Assembly: GCA_028819345.1 (NCBI GenBank)
Contig: JAPPLW010000099.1
Coordinates: 210,931-274,930, forward strand
DNA: 64,000 nt
DNA from: a bacterium
GTDB taxonomy: Bacteria; Actinomycetota; Acidimicrobiia; Spongiisociales; ZC4RG35
Direction: 5' to 3'
Both the position numbers and the translations under genes were made by a program. Under the pieces are notes generated by a model. The model was not told the DNA's origin. It ran no database searches and was given only the letters and a program-made list of their open reading frames with translations. Positions 44,916 to 52,475 of this stretch are shown here, one piece after another (within the stretch, counting starts at the first letter, position 1; the number at the start of each line of letters is the position of its first letter).

Positions 44916-46124
44916 ATGACCGAAGTGTTTGTCGTCGATGCCTGCCGCACGCCCATGGGGCGAGTCGGGGGACAACTGGCGGGAGTTCGTCCCGATGACC
45001 TGGCCGCACACGTGGTCGCCGCCTTGATGGACCGCAACCCGACCTTGGCAGGGACAGACATCGAAGATGTGGTGTGGGGGGCGGTCAACCAGGCCGGGGA
45101 GGACAATCGAAACGTCGCCCGGATGGCGGCTCTCCTGGGGGGACTGGGGATCGAGACAGCCGGGCAAACCGTCAACCGCCTGTGCGGATCGGGATTGCAA
45201 GCCATCATCACCGCTTCGCAGTCTCTGGCTGCCGGGTGGGGGGACGTGATGATCGCGGGTGGTTCCGAATCGATGAGCCGCGCTCCCTTTGTCATTACCA
45301 AGCCGGAACGGGCCTTTGGGGTGGGCGCCCCGCAGATAGTCGACACGGTGTTGGGTTGGCGGCTGGTCAATCCTCGCATGCAGGCTATGTATTCGCCCAT
45401 CAGCATGGGCGAAACGGCCGAAGAAGTGGCCTCCAAGTACGGAGTCACCCGTTCCGACCAGGACCGGTTCGCCCTGACCAGCCACCGCCGAGCCATCGCC
45501 GCCCAGCAGGCCGGCAGGTTCGATAACGAGATCGTCACCATAGAAGCACCGGTATTGCCCAAGAAGCGGACCTTTGTCGCGATCGCTTCGGACGAGGGGC
45601 CGCGATCCAAAACCTCGATGGAGGCCCTGGCGAGCCTTCCTCCGGTGTTCCGAGAAGGCGGGACCGTGACCGCCGGCAACTCCTCACCCTTGAACGACGG
45701 GGCCGCCGGGGTGATTCTGGCCACCGCCGCCGGGGTGAAGAAAGCCGGTCTGACTCCGATAGCCCGCCTTGTCTCCGCCGGGGTTGCAGGAGTGCATCCG
45801 GACCTGATGGGGATCGGGCCGGTGCCCGCCTCCGAAAAGGCTTTGGCCCGGGCCGGTCTGGGGGTGGGCGACCTCGACCTGGTGGAGTTGAACGAGGCCT
45901 TCGCCGCCCAGGCGGTCGCCTGCCGGAATGAACTGGGCATAGACCCGGAGATCCTTAATGTGAACGGGGGCGCCATCGCCCTCGGCCATCCCCTGGGTTG
46001 TTCGGGAGCCCGCATCCTCACCACTCTGGTGCATGAACTCTGCAGGCGCGAGGGCCGCTACGGGCTGGCCACCATGTGTATCGGCGTCGGTCAGGGGATC
46101 TCCCTGGTCGTGGAAAGAGTCTGA
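44916..46124 (+). CDS. Acetyl-CoA acetyltransferase (thiolase)
   Basis: A 402-residue thiolase. The nucleophilic Cys90 lies in NRLCGSGLQA, GGAIALGHPLGCSGAR holds the catalytic His, and the second Cys is in CIGVGQG (usually CIGGGQG). GGGGAAGG lies seven bases before ATG. The family performs the thiolytic cleavage or Claisen step in beta-oxidation of fatty or steroid acyl chains. It is followed by two SDR-like genes that could supply the 3-hydroxyacyl-CoA dehydrogenase step. Confidence 0.94.
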   Translation: MTEVFVVDACRTPMGRVGGQLAGVRPDDLAAHVVAALMDRNPTLAGTDIEDVVWGAVNQAGEDNRNVARMAALLGGLGIETAGQTVNRLCGSGLQAIITASQSLAAGWGDVMIAGGSESMSRAPFVITKPERAFGVGAPQIVDTVLGWRLVNPRMQAMYSPISMGETAEEVASKYGVTRSDQDRFALTSHRRAIAAQQAGRFDNEIVTIEAPVLPKKRTFVAIASDEGPRSKTSMEALASLPPVFREGGTVTAGNSSPLNDGAAGVILATAAGVKKAGLTPIARLVSAGVAGVHPDLMGIGPVPASEKALARAGLGVGDLDLVELNEAFAAQAVACRNELGIDPEILNVNGGAIALGHPLGCSGARILTTLVHELCRREGRYGLATMCIGVGQGISLVVERV

Positions 46125-46185
46125 CAAGAGACCGACGCGGTGACCGGAGTCCAGCGGTCGCCCGCCGTTAGGCTACGGAAGCGTC

Positions 46186-46641
46186 TTGCGCAGCTATCTG
46201 AGAGTTCCATCGGGGTGGACGGAGAGGCTGGCCCGGGCGGGTGTGGAGCCGGGCACCACCTCCGACGGCCTGGTGTTCTGGACCGACCAAACCCTCGGTG
46301 ACGAGTGGGAGGATGTGTCGGACGAGTTGACCGAGGCGTTCGTGCTCACCCGGGAGGCGGCCCGGGCGGGAGCGCCGGTGGTCTACGTGGTCGGGAGCCC
46401 AGACCTCCTCGGAAAACGGGGGGCGGGAAAGGCCATGGTCGCCACCGGTCTCCTGTCGGCTGCCCGCGACCTTGCCCAGGAGACCGCCAAGGCCCGAATC
46501 CCGGCCAATGTCCTTGCCATCGTCGAGGACGCTGAACCGGAGACTGTCGCAAACTGGGTGGCCCGCCTTCTGGACGACCCCGGCACCACCGGGGAGTTGA
46601 TCCGGCTCGGCTCGCTCCATCTGGGGAAGGCCCTTCCGTGA
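46186..46641 (+). CDS. Degenerate Rossmann-like protein paired with an SDR
   Basis: A 151-residue protein without a nucleotide-binding Gly motif or catalytic Tyr/Lys. Its C-terminus (ETVANWVARLLDDPGTTGEL) is reminiscent of the end of an SDR, where a similar helix precedes the last strand. It starts with TTG and its TGA overlaps the GTG of the following FabG-like gene. The arrangement recalls high-molecular-weight FabG (FabG4), which has an inactive N-terminal flavodoxin-like domain fused to a reductase; here the two would be separate genes. This is inference. Confidence 0.7.
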   Translation: MRSYLRVPSGWTERLARAGVEPGTTSDGLVFWTDQTLGDEWEDVSDELTEAFVLTREAARAGAPVVYVVGSPDLLGKRGAGKAMVATGLLSAARDLAQETAKARIPANVLAIVEDAEPETVANWVARLLDDPGTTGELIRLGSLHLGKALP

Positions 46642-47357
46642 CCAGGCCCACGGCGGTGATCACCGGCGCCGGGCGCGGGATAGGTCTGGCCACCGCAGTC
46701 CGGTTCATCGAGGAGGGATTCCACGTCCTGATGGCCGATCTCGATCCGGCCGTGATAGGGACGGCCGCAACCCTGGATGGCGGCCGGCACACCAGGGGAA
46801 TCGGGGCGGACGTCGCCACCCCGCAGGGAAGGCAGGCCATCGTGGATGCGATGCAGGAACGGGGAGGCAAGCTGGCGGCGCTGGTCAACAACGCCGGGAT
46901 CGTCCGGGACGTCCGGCTGGTGAACATGACCGACGAACAGTTCTCGGTGGTAATCGGGGTGAACCTGGGCGGCTCCTACCAACTCACCCGGCAGTTGATC
47001 CCGTTCCTTGGAGACGGATCGGCGGTGGTGAGCATCTCGTCGCGCGCCTACCTGGGAAGCTTCGGGCAGTTCAACTACACCATGTCCAAGGGCGGGCTGA
47101 TCGGGATGACCCGGGCCCTGGCCCGCCAACTGGCGCCGCAGAAAATCCGGGTCAACATCGTGGCGCCCGGATTCACCGAATCCATCCTGAGCCGCGGGAT
47201 GCGTCCCGAGCTGAGAGAGAGACTGGTCAACACCGCCGTCCTGCGAAGGGCCGCCGAGCCGGAGGAGATCGCAGATCTGATCTCGTTCCTCTGCTCGGAC
47301 AGGTCACTCTTTATCACCGGTCAAGTGATGCTCATCGACGGCGGCCGCAGCCTGTGA
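46638..47357 (+). CDS. FabG-like 3-oxoacyl reductase (SDR)
   Basis: A 239-residue classical SDR with TGAGRGIGLA, NNAG and the catalytic Ser/Tyr/Lys set in SISSRAYLG and YTMSK. The C-terminus QVMLIDGGRSL is FabG-like. GTG start overlaps the TGA of the preceding partner gene (GTGA). With the thiolase upstream, a role in 3-oxo/3-hydroxyacyl-CoA interconversion is plausible. Its stop lies one base from the stop of the opposing hydroxyacid dehydrogenase. Confidence 0.93.
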   Translation: MTRPTAVITGAGRGIGLATAVRFIEEGFHVLMADLDPAVIGTAATLDGGRHTRGIGADVATPQGRQAIVDAMQERGGKLAALVNNAGIVRDVRLVNMTDEQFSVVIGVNLGGSYQLTRQLIPFLGDGSAVVSISSRAYLGSFGQFNYTMSKGGLIGMTRALARQLAPQKIRVNIVAPGFTESILSRGMRPELRERLVNTAVLRRAAEPEEIADLISFLCSDRSLFITGQVMLIDGGRSL

Positions 47358-47358
47358 A

Positions 47359-48375
47359 TCACCCCCGGTAGGGCACGAAGCCGAGCCGCTTGTCAACAAC
47401 GTTGAGGAGGGGACGGCCGGCTTTCCAACGGCGCAGGTTGTCGAGGAACTGGACCGCCAGCCGCTCTTCGAATCCGCTGCCCGACATGTGGGGCGAGACA
47501 TACACGTTGGGCAGGTCCCACAGAGGGCTGTCGGGCGGCAGGGGCTCGGTGACGAAGACATCCAGAGCCGCTCCTGCTATCTGCCCTTCCCGCAGGGCGA
47601 CAATCATCGCATCCTCGTCCACCGACGCGCCCCGGCCGACGTTGATGAACCGGGCGTTGGGTTTCATCAGTGCGAATTCTTCCGCTCCGACGAGCCCTCG
47701 GGTCGCGGTAGTAAGGGGTAGGGCGCAAATCACGTAATCGGCTTCGGGAAGCAACTCGGCCAAGTCCCCCATCGGGTGGATGGTCCCGAAGTCCGGATCG
47801 CCATCCCGTCGGCTTCGGGCCACCCCTCGCACCTCCATGCCGACCATTCCCAACATGTGGGCGACATCCCGTCCCACGCCTCCCGCACCGAGTATCAGCG
47901 CCTTCTGGCCCTCCAGGACCCCCACTTCCCGGTTGACCCACCTTCGTTCCCGCTGATAATCCATGTTGTCGAAAAACTCTTTCACAAAGGCCAGGATGCA
48001 CATCAACACCCACTCGGCCATGGGGCGGTCGAACACCCCCGCCGCGTTGGTGAGCACCGCGGAGCTCTCCACCAACCCAGGGAACAGGGGCCTGTCCACC
48101 CCAGCCGCGGCGACATGGACCCAATTCACATTTCCGGCAAGCTCCCACGATCCCTCCAGCAGGTCCGACTTGTATGCCCAGACCAAGGCGATCTCGGCGC
48201 CGGGAAGGACGGCGTCGAGGCCCGCCTTGGTGGAAGCCGCACGAAGCGTCGCCTCCGCGCCCACCAACGACGACAACCTCTCGGGCGGCGTGTCCGTGTA
48301 ATTCACCACCGCCACCACCGGACCGGACGCCCCGGCGCCGGTGGGGTTCGTCTCTCCAGTGTGCGGCTGCGACAA
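47359..48375 (-). CDS. D-isomer-specific 2-hydroxyacid dehydrogenase
   Basis: A 338-residue enzyme with the GAGGVGRDVA NAD loop, the Arg of NVGRGASVDED, Glu of VTEPLP and the catalytic His in SPHMSG. It reduces 2-oxo acids such as glyoxylate or hydroxypyruvate, exact substrate unknown. The start is TTG with AAGGGGAT upstream; no in-frame ATG is available. The first ~20 residues are a Gly/Pro/Thr-rich extension. Confidence 0.92.
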   Translation of the reverse strand: MSQPHTGETNPTGAGASGPVVAVVNYTDTPPERLSSLVGAEATLRAASTKAGLDAVLPGAEIALVWAYKSDLLEGSWELAGNVNWVHVAAAGVDRPLFPGLVESSAVLTNAAGVFDRPMAEWVLMCILAFVKEFFDNMDYQRERRWVNREVGVLEGQKALILGAGGVGRDVAHMLGMVGMEVRGVARSRRDGDPDFGTIHPMGDLAELLPEADYVICALPLTTATRGLVGAEEFALMKPNARFINVGRGASVDEDAMIVALREGQIAGAALDVFVTEPLPPDSPLWDLPNVYVSPHMSGSGFEERLAVQFLDNLRRWKAGRPLLNVVDKRLGFVPYRG

Positions 48376-48404
48376 GGGTTCATCCCCTTCTTTAAAGGCG
48401 AAAG

Positions 48405-49556
48405 CTAGAGGAGTGGAAGGACCTCTTCTCCCAGACGCTGGATCTGTTCGGCGGCCTGGTCGTAGGTTTCGCCCGGGAGGTGAGGGAAGAAGGTCAGGTG
48501 CTCCAGACCGCCCAGCACATCAGCGTAGAAGGAAATGCCTTCGGCAACCTCCTCGGCCGTACCGATGACCCAGGTCTTCTGTTCCACCGATTGCTCCAGG
48601 GTGGGGATCAGGCCGGGTGGAGAGGGCCTTCCGTCTTCACCCATGTACCCTCTGCTCCAGCCGTAGGGACCCAGGAACTTCCAAAACTCGTCGTGCCCGG
48701 GCCGGGCGGCCTCCCACGCCTGCTCGTAAGTGTCCTCCACCCGCACGTTCAGAACCAGCATTCGCTTTCGGCCCGCTTCCAAGGGCTCTCCGTGTTCTTC
48801 CTCGTAGAGCTCTGCAAAGCGGTTCCACCACTGGGTAGTGAAACGGTGGTGCTTCAACCAGAAGACCCCTCCCCAACCCCGCTTCGGCACGTACTCCAGG
48901 GTGGGCGGCGAGGTGATCGCCTGCCAGGTGTCAAATGGATAGAGGGGTCGGGGCACCAGAGTGAGATTCTGCACCGTCCCTCCCCGATCGGGAATGCCCG
49001 GTGGGGGATAGGTGAAGTGGCGCCCGTGGTAGGCAAAGGTCTCGTTCTCGAAGGCCGCCAGGATCACGTCCATGGTCTCATCGAAAATCTCACGGTTGAT
49101 GCGGTCCGCCTCGGCTTTGTCGGGATTGTCGTGGCTTCCGATCACAGAACCGAGTGTCTGGGCCTCCCGCGGCACGGTTCCCCGACCCACCCCCAGCACT
49201 CCCCGACCACCCGACAGGTTGTGCATGGTGGCGAAGTCCTCGGCGAATCGCAACGGGTTCCACTGGGGCACGATGTTGAACAGCGCCCCGATCCTGAGCG
49301 TCTCAGTCCGCTCGGCCAGCACCGCCCCGAACAACACGGCGTTGGGGATGACTTCGTATCCCTCGTACTGGAAGTGGTGCTCGGTCAACCAGAAGATGTC
49401 GAAGCCGCTCTCCTCGGTGACCACTCCCATGTCAAGCATCCGTTCTGCTGCATACCACATCTGCTTCTGGTCGTAGCGGCGGTCAGTGGGACGAGGAGGG
49501 CCCGCTCCCGCGTCGTCCATCTCTACTGCTCCGAACAGGAATATTCCGGTTTCCAT
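48405..49556 (-). CDS. LLM-class flavin-dependent oxidoreductase (luciferase-like)
   Basis: A 383-residue luciferase-like monooxygenase. FWLTEHHFQ is the signature strand, then LFNIVPQWNPLRFAEDFA and GRGVLGVGRGTVPRE bind flavin phosphate. A C-terminal WVIGTAEEVAE helix closes the TIM barrel. It uses reduced FMN or F420 to oxidise an unidentified small molecule. The gene is 29 bp from the hydroxyacid dehydrogenase on the same strand. Confidence 0.92.
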   Translation of the reverse strand: METGIFLFGAVEMDDAGAGPPRPTDRRYDQKQMWYAAERMLDMGVVTEESGFDIFWLTEHHFQYEGYEVIPNAVLFGAVLAERTETLRIGALFNIVPQWNPLRFAEDFATMHNLSGGRGVLGVGRGTVPREAQTLGSVIGSHDNPDKAEADRINREIFDETMDVILAAFENETFAYHGRHFTYPPPGIPDRGGTVQNLTLVPRPLYPFDTWQAITSPPTLEYVPKRGWGGVFWLKHHRFTTQWWNRFAELYEEEHGEPLEAGRKRMLVLNVRVEDTYEQAWEAARPGHDEFWKFLGPYGWSRGYMGEDGRPSPPGLIPTLEQSVEQKTWVIGTAEEVAEGISFYADVLGGLEHLTFFPHLPGETYDQAAEQIQRLGEEVLPLL

Positions 49557-49645
49557 GGCCTCTGCCTGGTTGCTTAGCGGCTTGGGCGCCGTCGTGACGG
49601 CTTAGGCCGCATTTTAGCTTTGGGAGGACCTTACGAGATCCCTTG

Positions 49646-50458
49646 TCACCGGCTCGGACCCTCTGGATCCACACCGAATTCGAACGTCGCTATCTCAGCC
49701 AGTTGTTCGCACAGCATCTCAACCGCTCCCTGGAACAGTTCCCTTCCCTCCCGGGCCGTGGCGCCGACCGGGTCGCCGATGTGGCCGTCAGGCCCGAAGT
49801 CGTCGGAAGTCCAGCCAAAAGGCACCGACCCTCCGAAACGCACGTGCCGGTTAGCGGCCAGCCGGTCCGGGACCCGCCGGGTCGCCAGGCCCATGTCCAC
49901 CAGATCAGGACGGAGATGGAGCATTATGGACGTCTCATCGTGGCCACCATGGATTCCCATTCCCAACTCCCCCGCCGGCGCCGAAGTGGATCTCCCGCCG
50001 TGGTCGGGGGGAAGGAAGGGATGGAGCAGGAAGGTCTGGAGCCCGTGGGCGAGCCTCACCTCCCGGCAGGCCACTACCAGCAGAGCGGTGTTGCCGCCGT
50101 GGGAGTTGAGAAAGACCAGGCGCCTCGCGCCGGTGGTCGCGGCCGAGGCGGCGACGTCATTGACCACCGAGAGGAGGGTCTCCGCCCTGAGCCAGAGGGT
50201 CCCGGGCGCCCAGGCATGTTCGTTCGCCTTGGAGACGGCGACAGTCGGCAGGAACCAAAGGTCCAAGGCCTCCCCACAGCGTCTCGCCACGGCTCTTGCC
50301 GCTTCCGAGGCGATCAGGCGGTCGGTCGTCAGGGGAAGATGCGGCCCATGCTGTTCCACCGACCCGATGGGCAGGACCAGTACCGAGGAGGGGCGAACCC
50401 TTTCTCTCACCTGGGGAAGGGTCAGTTCTTCGATTAGACGGAAAGCCGGATTGGACAT
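49646..50458 (-). CDS. Creatininase-family amidohydrolase
   Basis: A ~270-residue creatininase-fold metalloenzyme. GSVEQHGPHLPLTTD holds the first metal ligands, NSHGGN the next, and HGGHDETS the acidic base. Such enzymes open cyclic amides (creatinine, guanine-derived formamides) or act in peptide maturation. It is divergent from the amidohydrolase at 50493, with a three-part palindrome between them. An ATG three codons upstream (50467) is possible but overlaps that palindrome. Confidence 0.9.
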   Translation of the reverse strand: MSNPAFRLIEELTLPQVRERVRPSSVLVLPIGSVEQHGPHLPLTTDRLIASEAARAVARRCGEALDLWFLPTVAVSKANEHAWAPGTLWLRAETLLSVVNDVAASAATTGARRLVFLNSHGGNTALLVVACREVRLAHGLQTFLLHPFLPPDHGGRSTSAPAGELGMGIHGGHDETSIMLHLRPDLVDMGLATRRVPDRLAANRHVRFGGSVPFGWTSDDFGPDGHIGDPVGATAREGRELFQGAVEMLCEQLAEIATFEFGVDPEGPSR

Positions 50459-50462
50459 TGGG

Positions 50463-50489
50463 GACATGGTAGACCATGTTTACCATGTC
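50463..50489. promoter_or_regulatory. Palindromic operator-like element between creatininase and amidohydrolase genes
   Basis: GACATGGTA, GACCATGTT and TACCATGTC follow each other as three 9-base blocks. The outer two are perfect inverted repeats, and ACATGGT-AG-ACCATGT forms a second inverted repeat inside. It sits between divergent starts, where a regulator could control both genes. The TGGT..ACCA core resembles GntR-type operators, but no regulator gene is adjacent. Confidence 0.6.
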
Positions 50490-50492
50490 CTG

Positions 50493-51800
50493 ATGCTCGT
50501 AGTGCGCGGCGCCGAGCAAATCTGGACCGGATCCCGAAGGCTCGGGGACGTCTCCTTGGTTTGCGATGCGGGCCGGGTGAAGGAAGTGAGCCCCTCCCCG
50601 GCCCTTCCATCCAGGCGTGCAGACGCCGAATACCTGGACGCCTCCGGATGCGTAGTGATTCCCGGATTGGTCAACGCCCACCACCACCTGTTGCAGACGG
50701 CCTTCCGCACCCTTTCGGGCACCCGACACCTGTCCATGGGAGATTGGCTGGCGGCCATGGCCGGCTACTACCGCCGGGCGGGGGTCGACCCGGACCTTGC
50801 CGAGGCGGCGGCGGCGGTGGCCGTGGCCGAAGGGCTGCTGGCGGGTGTAACCACCGTTGCGGACCATCACTTCACCTGGCCGGAGGGCGTGGCGCCGCTG
50901 GAGTTGGTGGAAGCCACGGTGGGAACTGCCCGGAGGCTTGGCGCCAGGCTGGTGTTCGGCTACGGGTCGGCGGGAGACCACCCGGAAGCGGTGGCCTCGG
51001 GTCTGGAGTCGGTGATGGGCCGGTACCCGGCGGCCAGCGCGGACGGGATGCTGCAGATGGCCTGCGGGCCGGCCGGGGTGCACTCAGACGGCCCCGAGAC
51101 CTTCGCGGTCTTCTCGGAGGCTTCCCGCCGATGGGGTCTTCGTCGCCGGACCCAGGCCAACGAGGCCATAGATGTTGAACGCGCCGCGGTGCGGTACGGC
51201 CGCCGCCCGCTGGAACTCATGGAAGAGTGGGGATGGCTCTCCCCGGACGTCACCGTCGCCCACCTCTGCGGGATCACCGCATCCGAGAGAGACCGGCTGA
51301 GCGCAACCGGGGTGACCGCCACACACGCTCCGGGCTTCGACGTGCCGATGGGCCTGGGAGTCTGCGAGGTGGGCCCGTTGATCGACGCCGGGATCACCGT
51401 GGGACTGGGTACCAGCGGAGGGGGATACAACGACGCGGGGAACCTGCTGGCGGACGCCCGCCTCGCCCTGCAGGTCGGAGGACTGACGGAGCGTCCACCC
51501 ACCGCCGTCGAACTCCTGAGTGCCGCTACCGCGGGATCGGCACAGGGACTGGGAAGACCCGAATTGGGGCACCTGGAGCCAGGCGCCGCCGCCGATCTTT
51601 GCTGCTACGACGTAACAGGGCCCGAGGACGCAGGGGTCGGCGACCCTCTGGACGGGTTGTTGTGGGCCAACCCGGGCAGGCGCCCCCGCCACGTGGTTGT
51701 TGCCGGGAGGGTGGTTGTGAGAGACGGGCAGCTTGAGACCGCCGACGCCCGTGACCTGTCCGACCGGTTGCGGCGCTTGATGGCTGCTCGCCTGAGCTAG
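50493..51800 (+). CDS. ATZ/TRZ-type amidohydrolase (8-oxoguanine-deaminase-like) with altered metal ligands
   Basis: A 435-residue amidohydrolase. GLVNAHHHLLQT keeps the first His pair, and VADHHFTW is like 8-oxoguanine deaminases. However the strand-5 motif, normally HTHLAE, reads RTQANE, and the strand-8 motif, normally GxDGS/A, reads GTSGGG. Two of the four expected metal ligands (His to Gln, Asp to Ser) are therefore missing. The protein may be inactive, use a different mechanism, or be an unusual subgroup. ATG at 50493 lies just past the operator; ATG 50466 and GTG 50502 are alternatives. Confidence 0.85.
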   Translation: MLVVRGAEQIWTGSRRLGDVSLVCDAGRVKEVSPSPALPSRRADAEYLDASGCVVIPGLVNAHHHLLQTAFRTLSGTRHLSMGDWLAAMAGYYRRAGVDPDLAEAAAAVAVAEGLLAGVTTVADHHFTWPEGVAPLELVEATVGTARRLGARLVFGYGSAGDHPEAVASGLESVMGRYPAASADGMLQMACGPAGVHSDGPETFAVFSEASRRWGLRRRTQANEAIDVERAAVRYGRRPLELMEEWGWLSPDVTVAHLCGITASERDRLSATGVTATHAPGFDVPMGLGVCEVGPLIDAGITVGLGTSGGGYNDAGNLLADARLALQVGGLTERPPTAVELLSAATAGSAQGLGRPELGHLEPGAAADLCCYDVTGPEDAGVGDPLDGLLWANPGRRPRHVVVAGRVVVRDGQLETADARDLSDRLRRLMAARLS

Positions 51801-51824
51801 GCCCGGGTCTTCGATTCGGGGTTG

Positions 51825-52421
51825 CTACATCCGCTGGCGGCCGGCCAGGGCTCGGCCCAGCGTTATCTCGTCGGCGTAGTCAAGGTCTCCTCCCACCGGC
51901 AGGCCGGAGGCCAGGCGGGTGATGCGCACCTCCCTTGACTTGAACACCCGCGCCAGGTACAGCGCAGTGGCGTCTCCCTCCAGGGTCGGGTTGGTCGCCA
52001 TCACCAACTCGAGGATCCCCTCCGTCTCCATTCGCCTTTCCAGTTCCGGGATGCGAAGTTGCTCCGGTCCTATCCCCCGGAGGGGTGACAGGGCGCCGCC
52101 CAAGACGTGGTATCCCCCTCGAAACTCGTTGGTGCGTTCGATCACGGAGATGTCCTGGGGCCTTTCCACCACACACACCAGCGTGTGGTCCCGCCGGGTG
52201 TCAACGCAGATGGAACACAGGTCTGCCGACGTCAAATTGAAACACCGGGAGCAGTTCCGCACCTGCTCCGTCATCTCCAGGATCGCCTCGCCAAGACGTT
52301 CCGCTGCATCCCTGGGAAGGGACATGAGGTGGAAGGCCAACCGCTGAGCGGTCTTGGCGCCGATCCCCGGCAGCCTGGCAAACTCGTCGATCACCTTCTG
52401 GACGGGCGGCTCGAACTTCAT
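51825..52421 (-). CDS. recR: Recombination mediator protein RecR
   Basis: A 198-residue RecR: N-terminal helix-hairpin-helix (LPGIGAKTAQRLAFHLM), four-Cys zinc finger (CSRCFNL..CSIC), and Toprim domain with VVERPQDISVIERT and the YHVLGGALSPLRGIGPE stretch. It works with RecFO to load RecA at gaps. It is 54 bp downstream of dnaX. The ybaB/ebfC gene that normally sits between them is absent. Confidence 0.97.
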   Translation of the reverse strand: MKFEPPVQKVIDEFARLPGIGAKTAQRLAFHLMSLPRDAAERLGEAILEMTEQVRNCSRCFNLTSADLCSICVDTRRDHTLVCVVERPQDISVIERTNEFRGGYHVLGGALSPLRGIGPEQLRIPELERRMETEGILELVMATNPTLEGDATALYLARVFKSREVRITRLASGLPVGGDLDYADEITLGRALAGRQRM

Positions 52422-52475
52422 ACTCCTGGCAGGGTATTGGGAAAGTGAGACAACCTGCGGGAATCCCGCCGCCCG

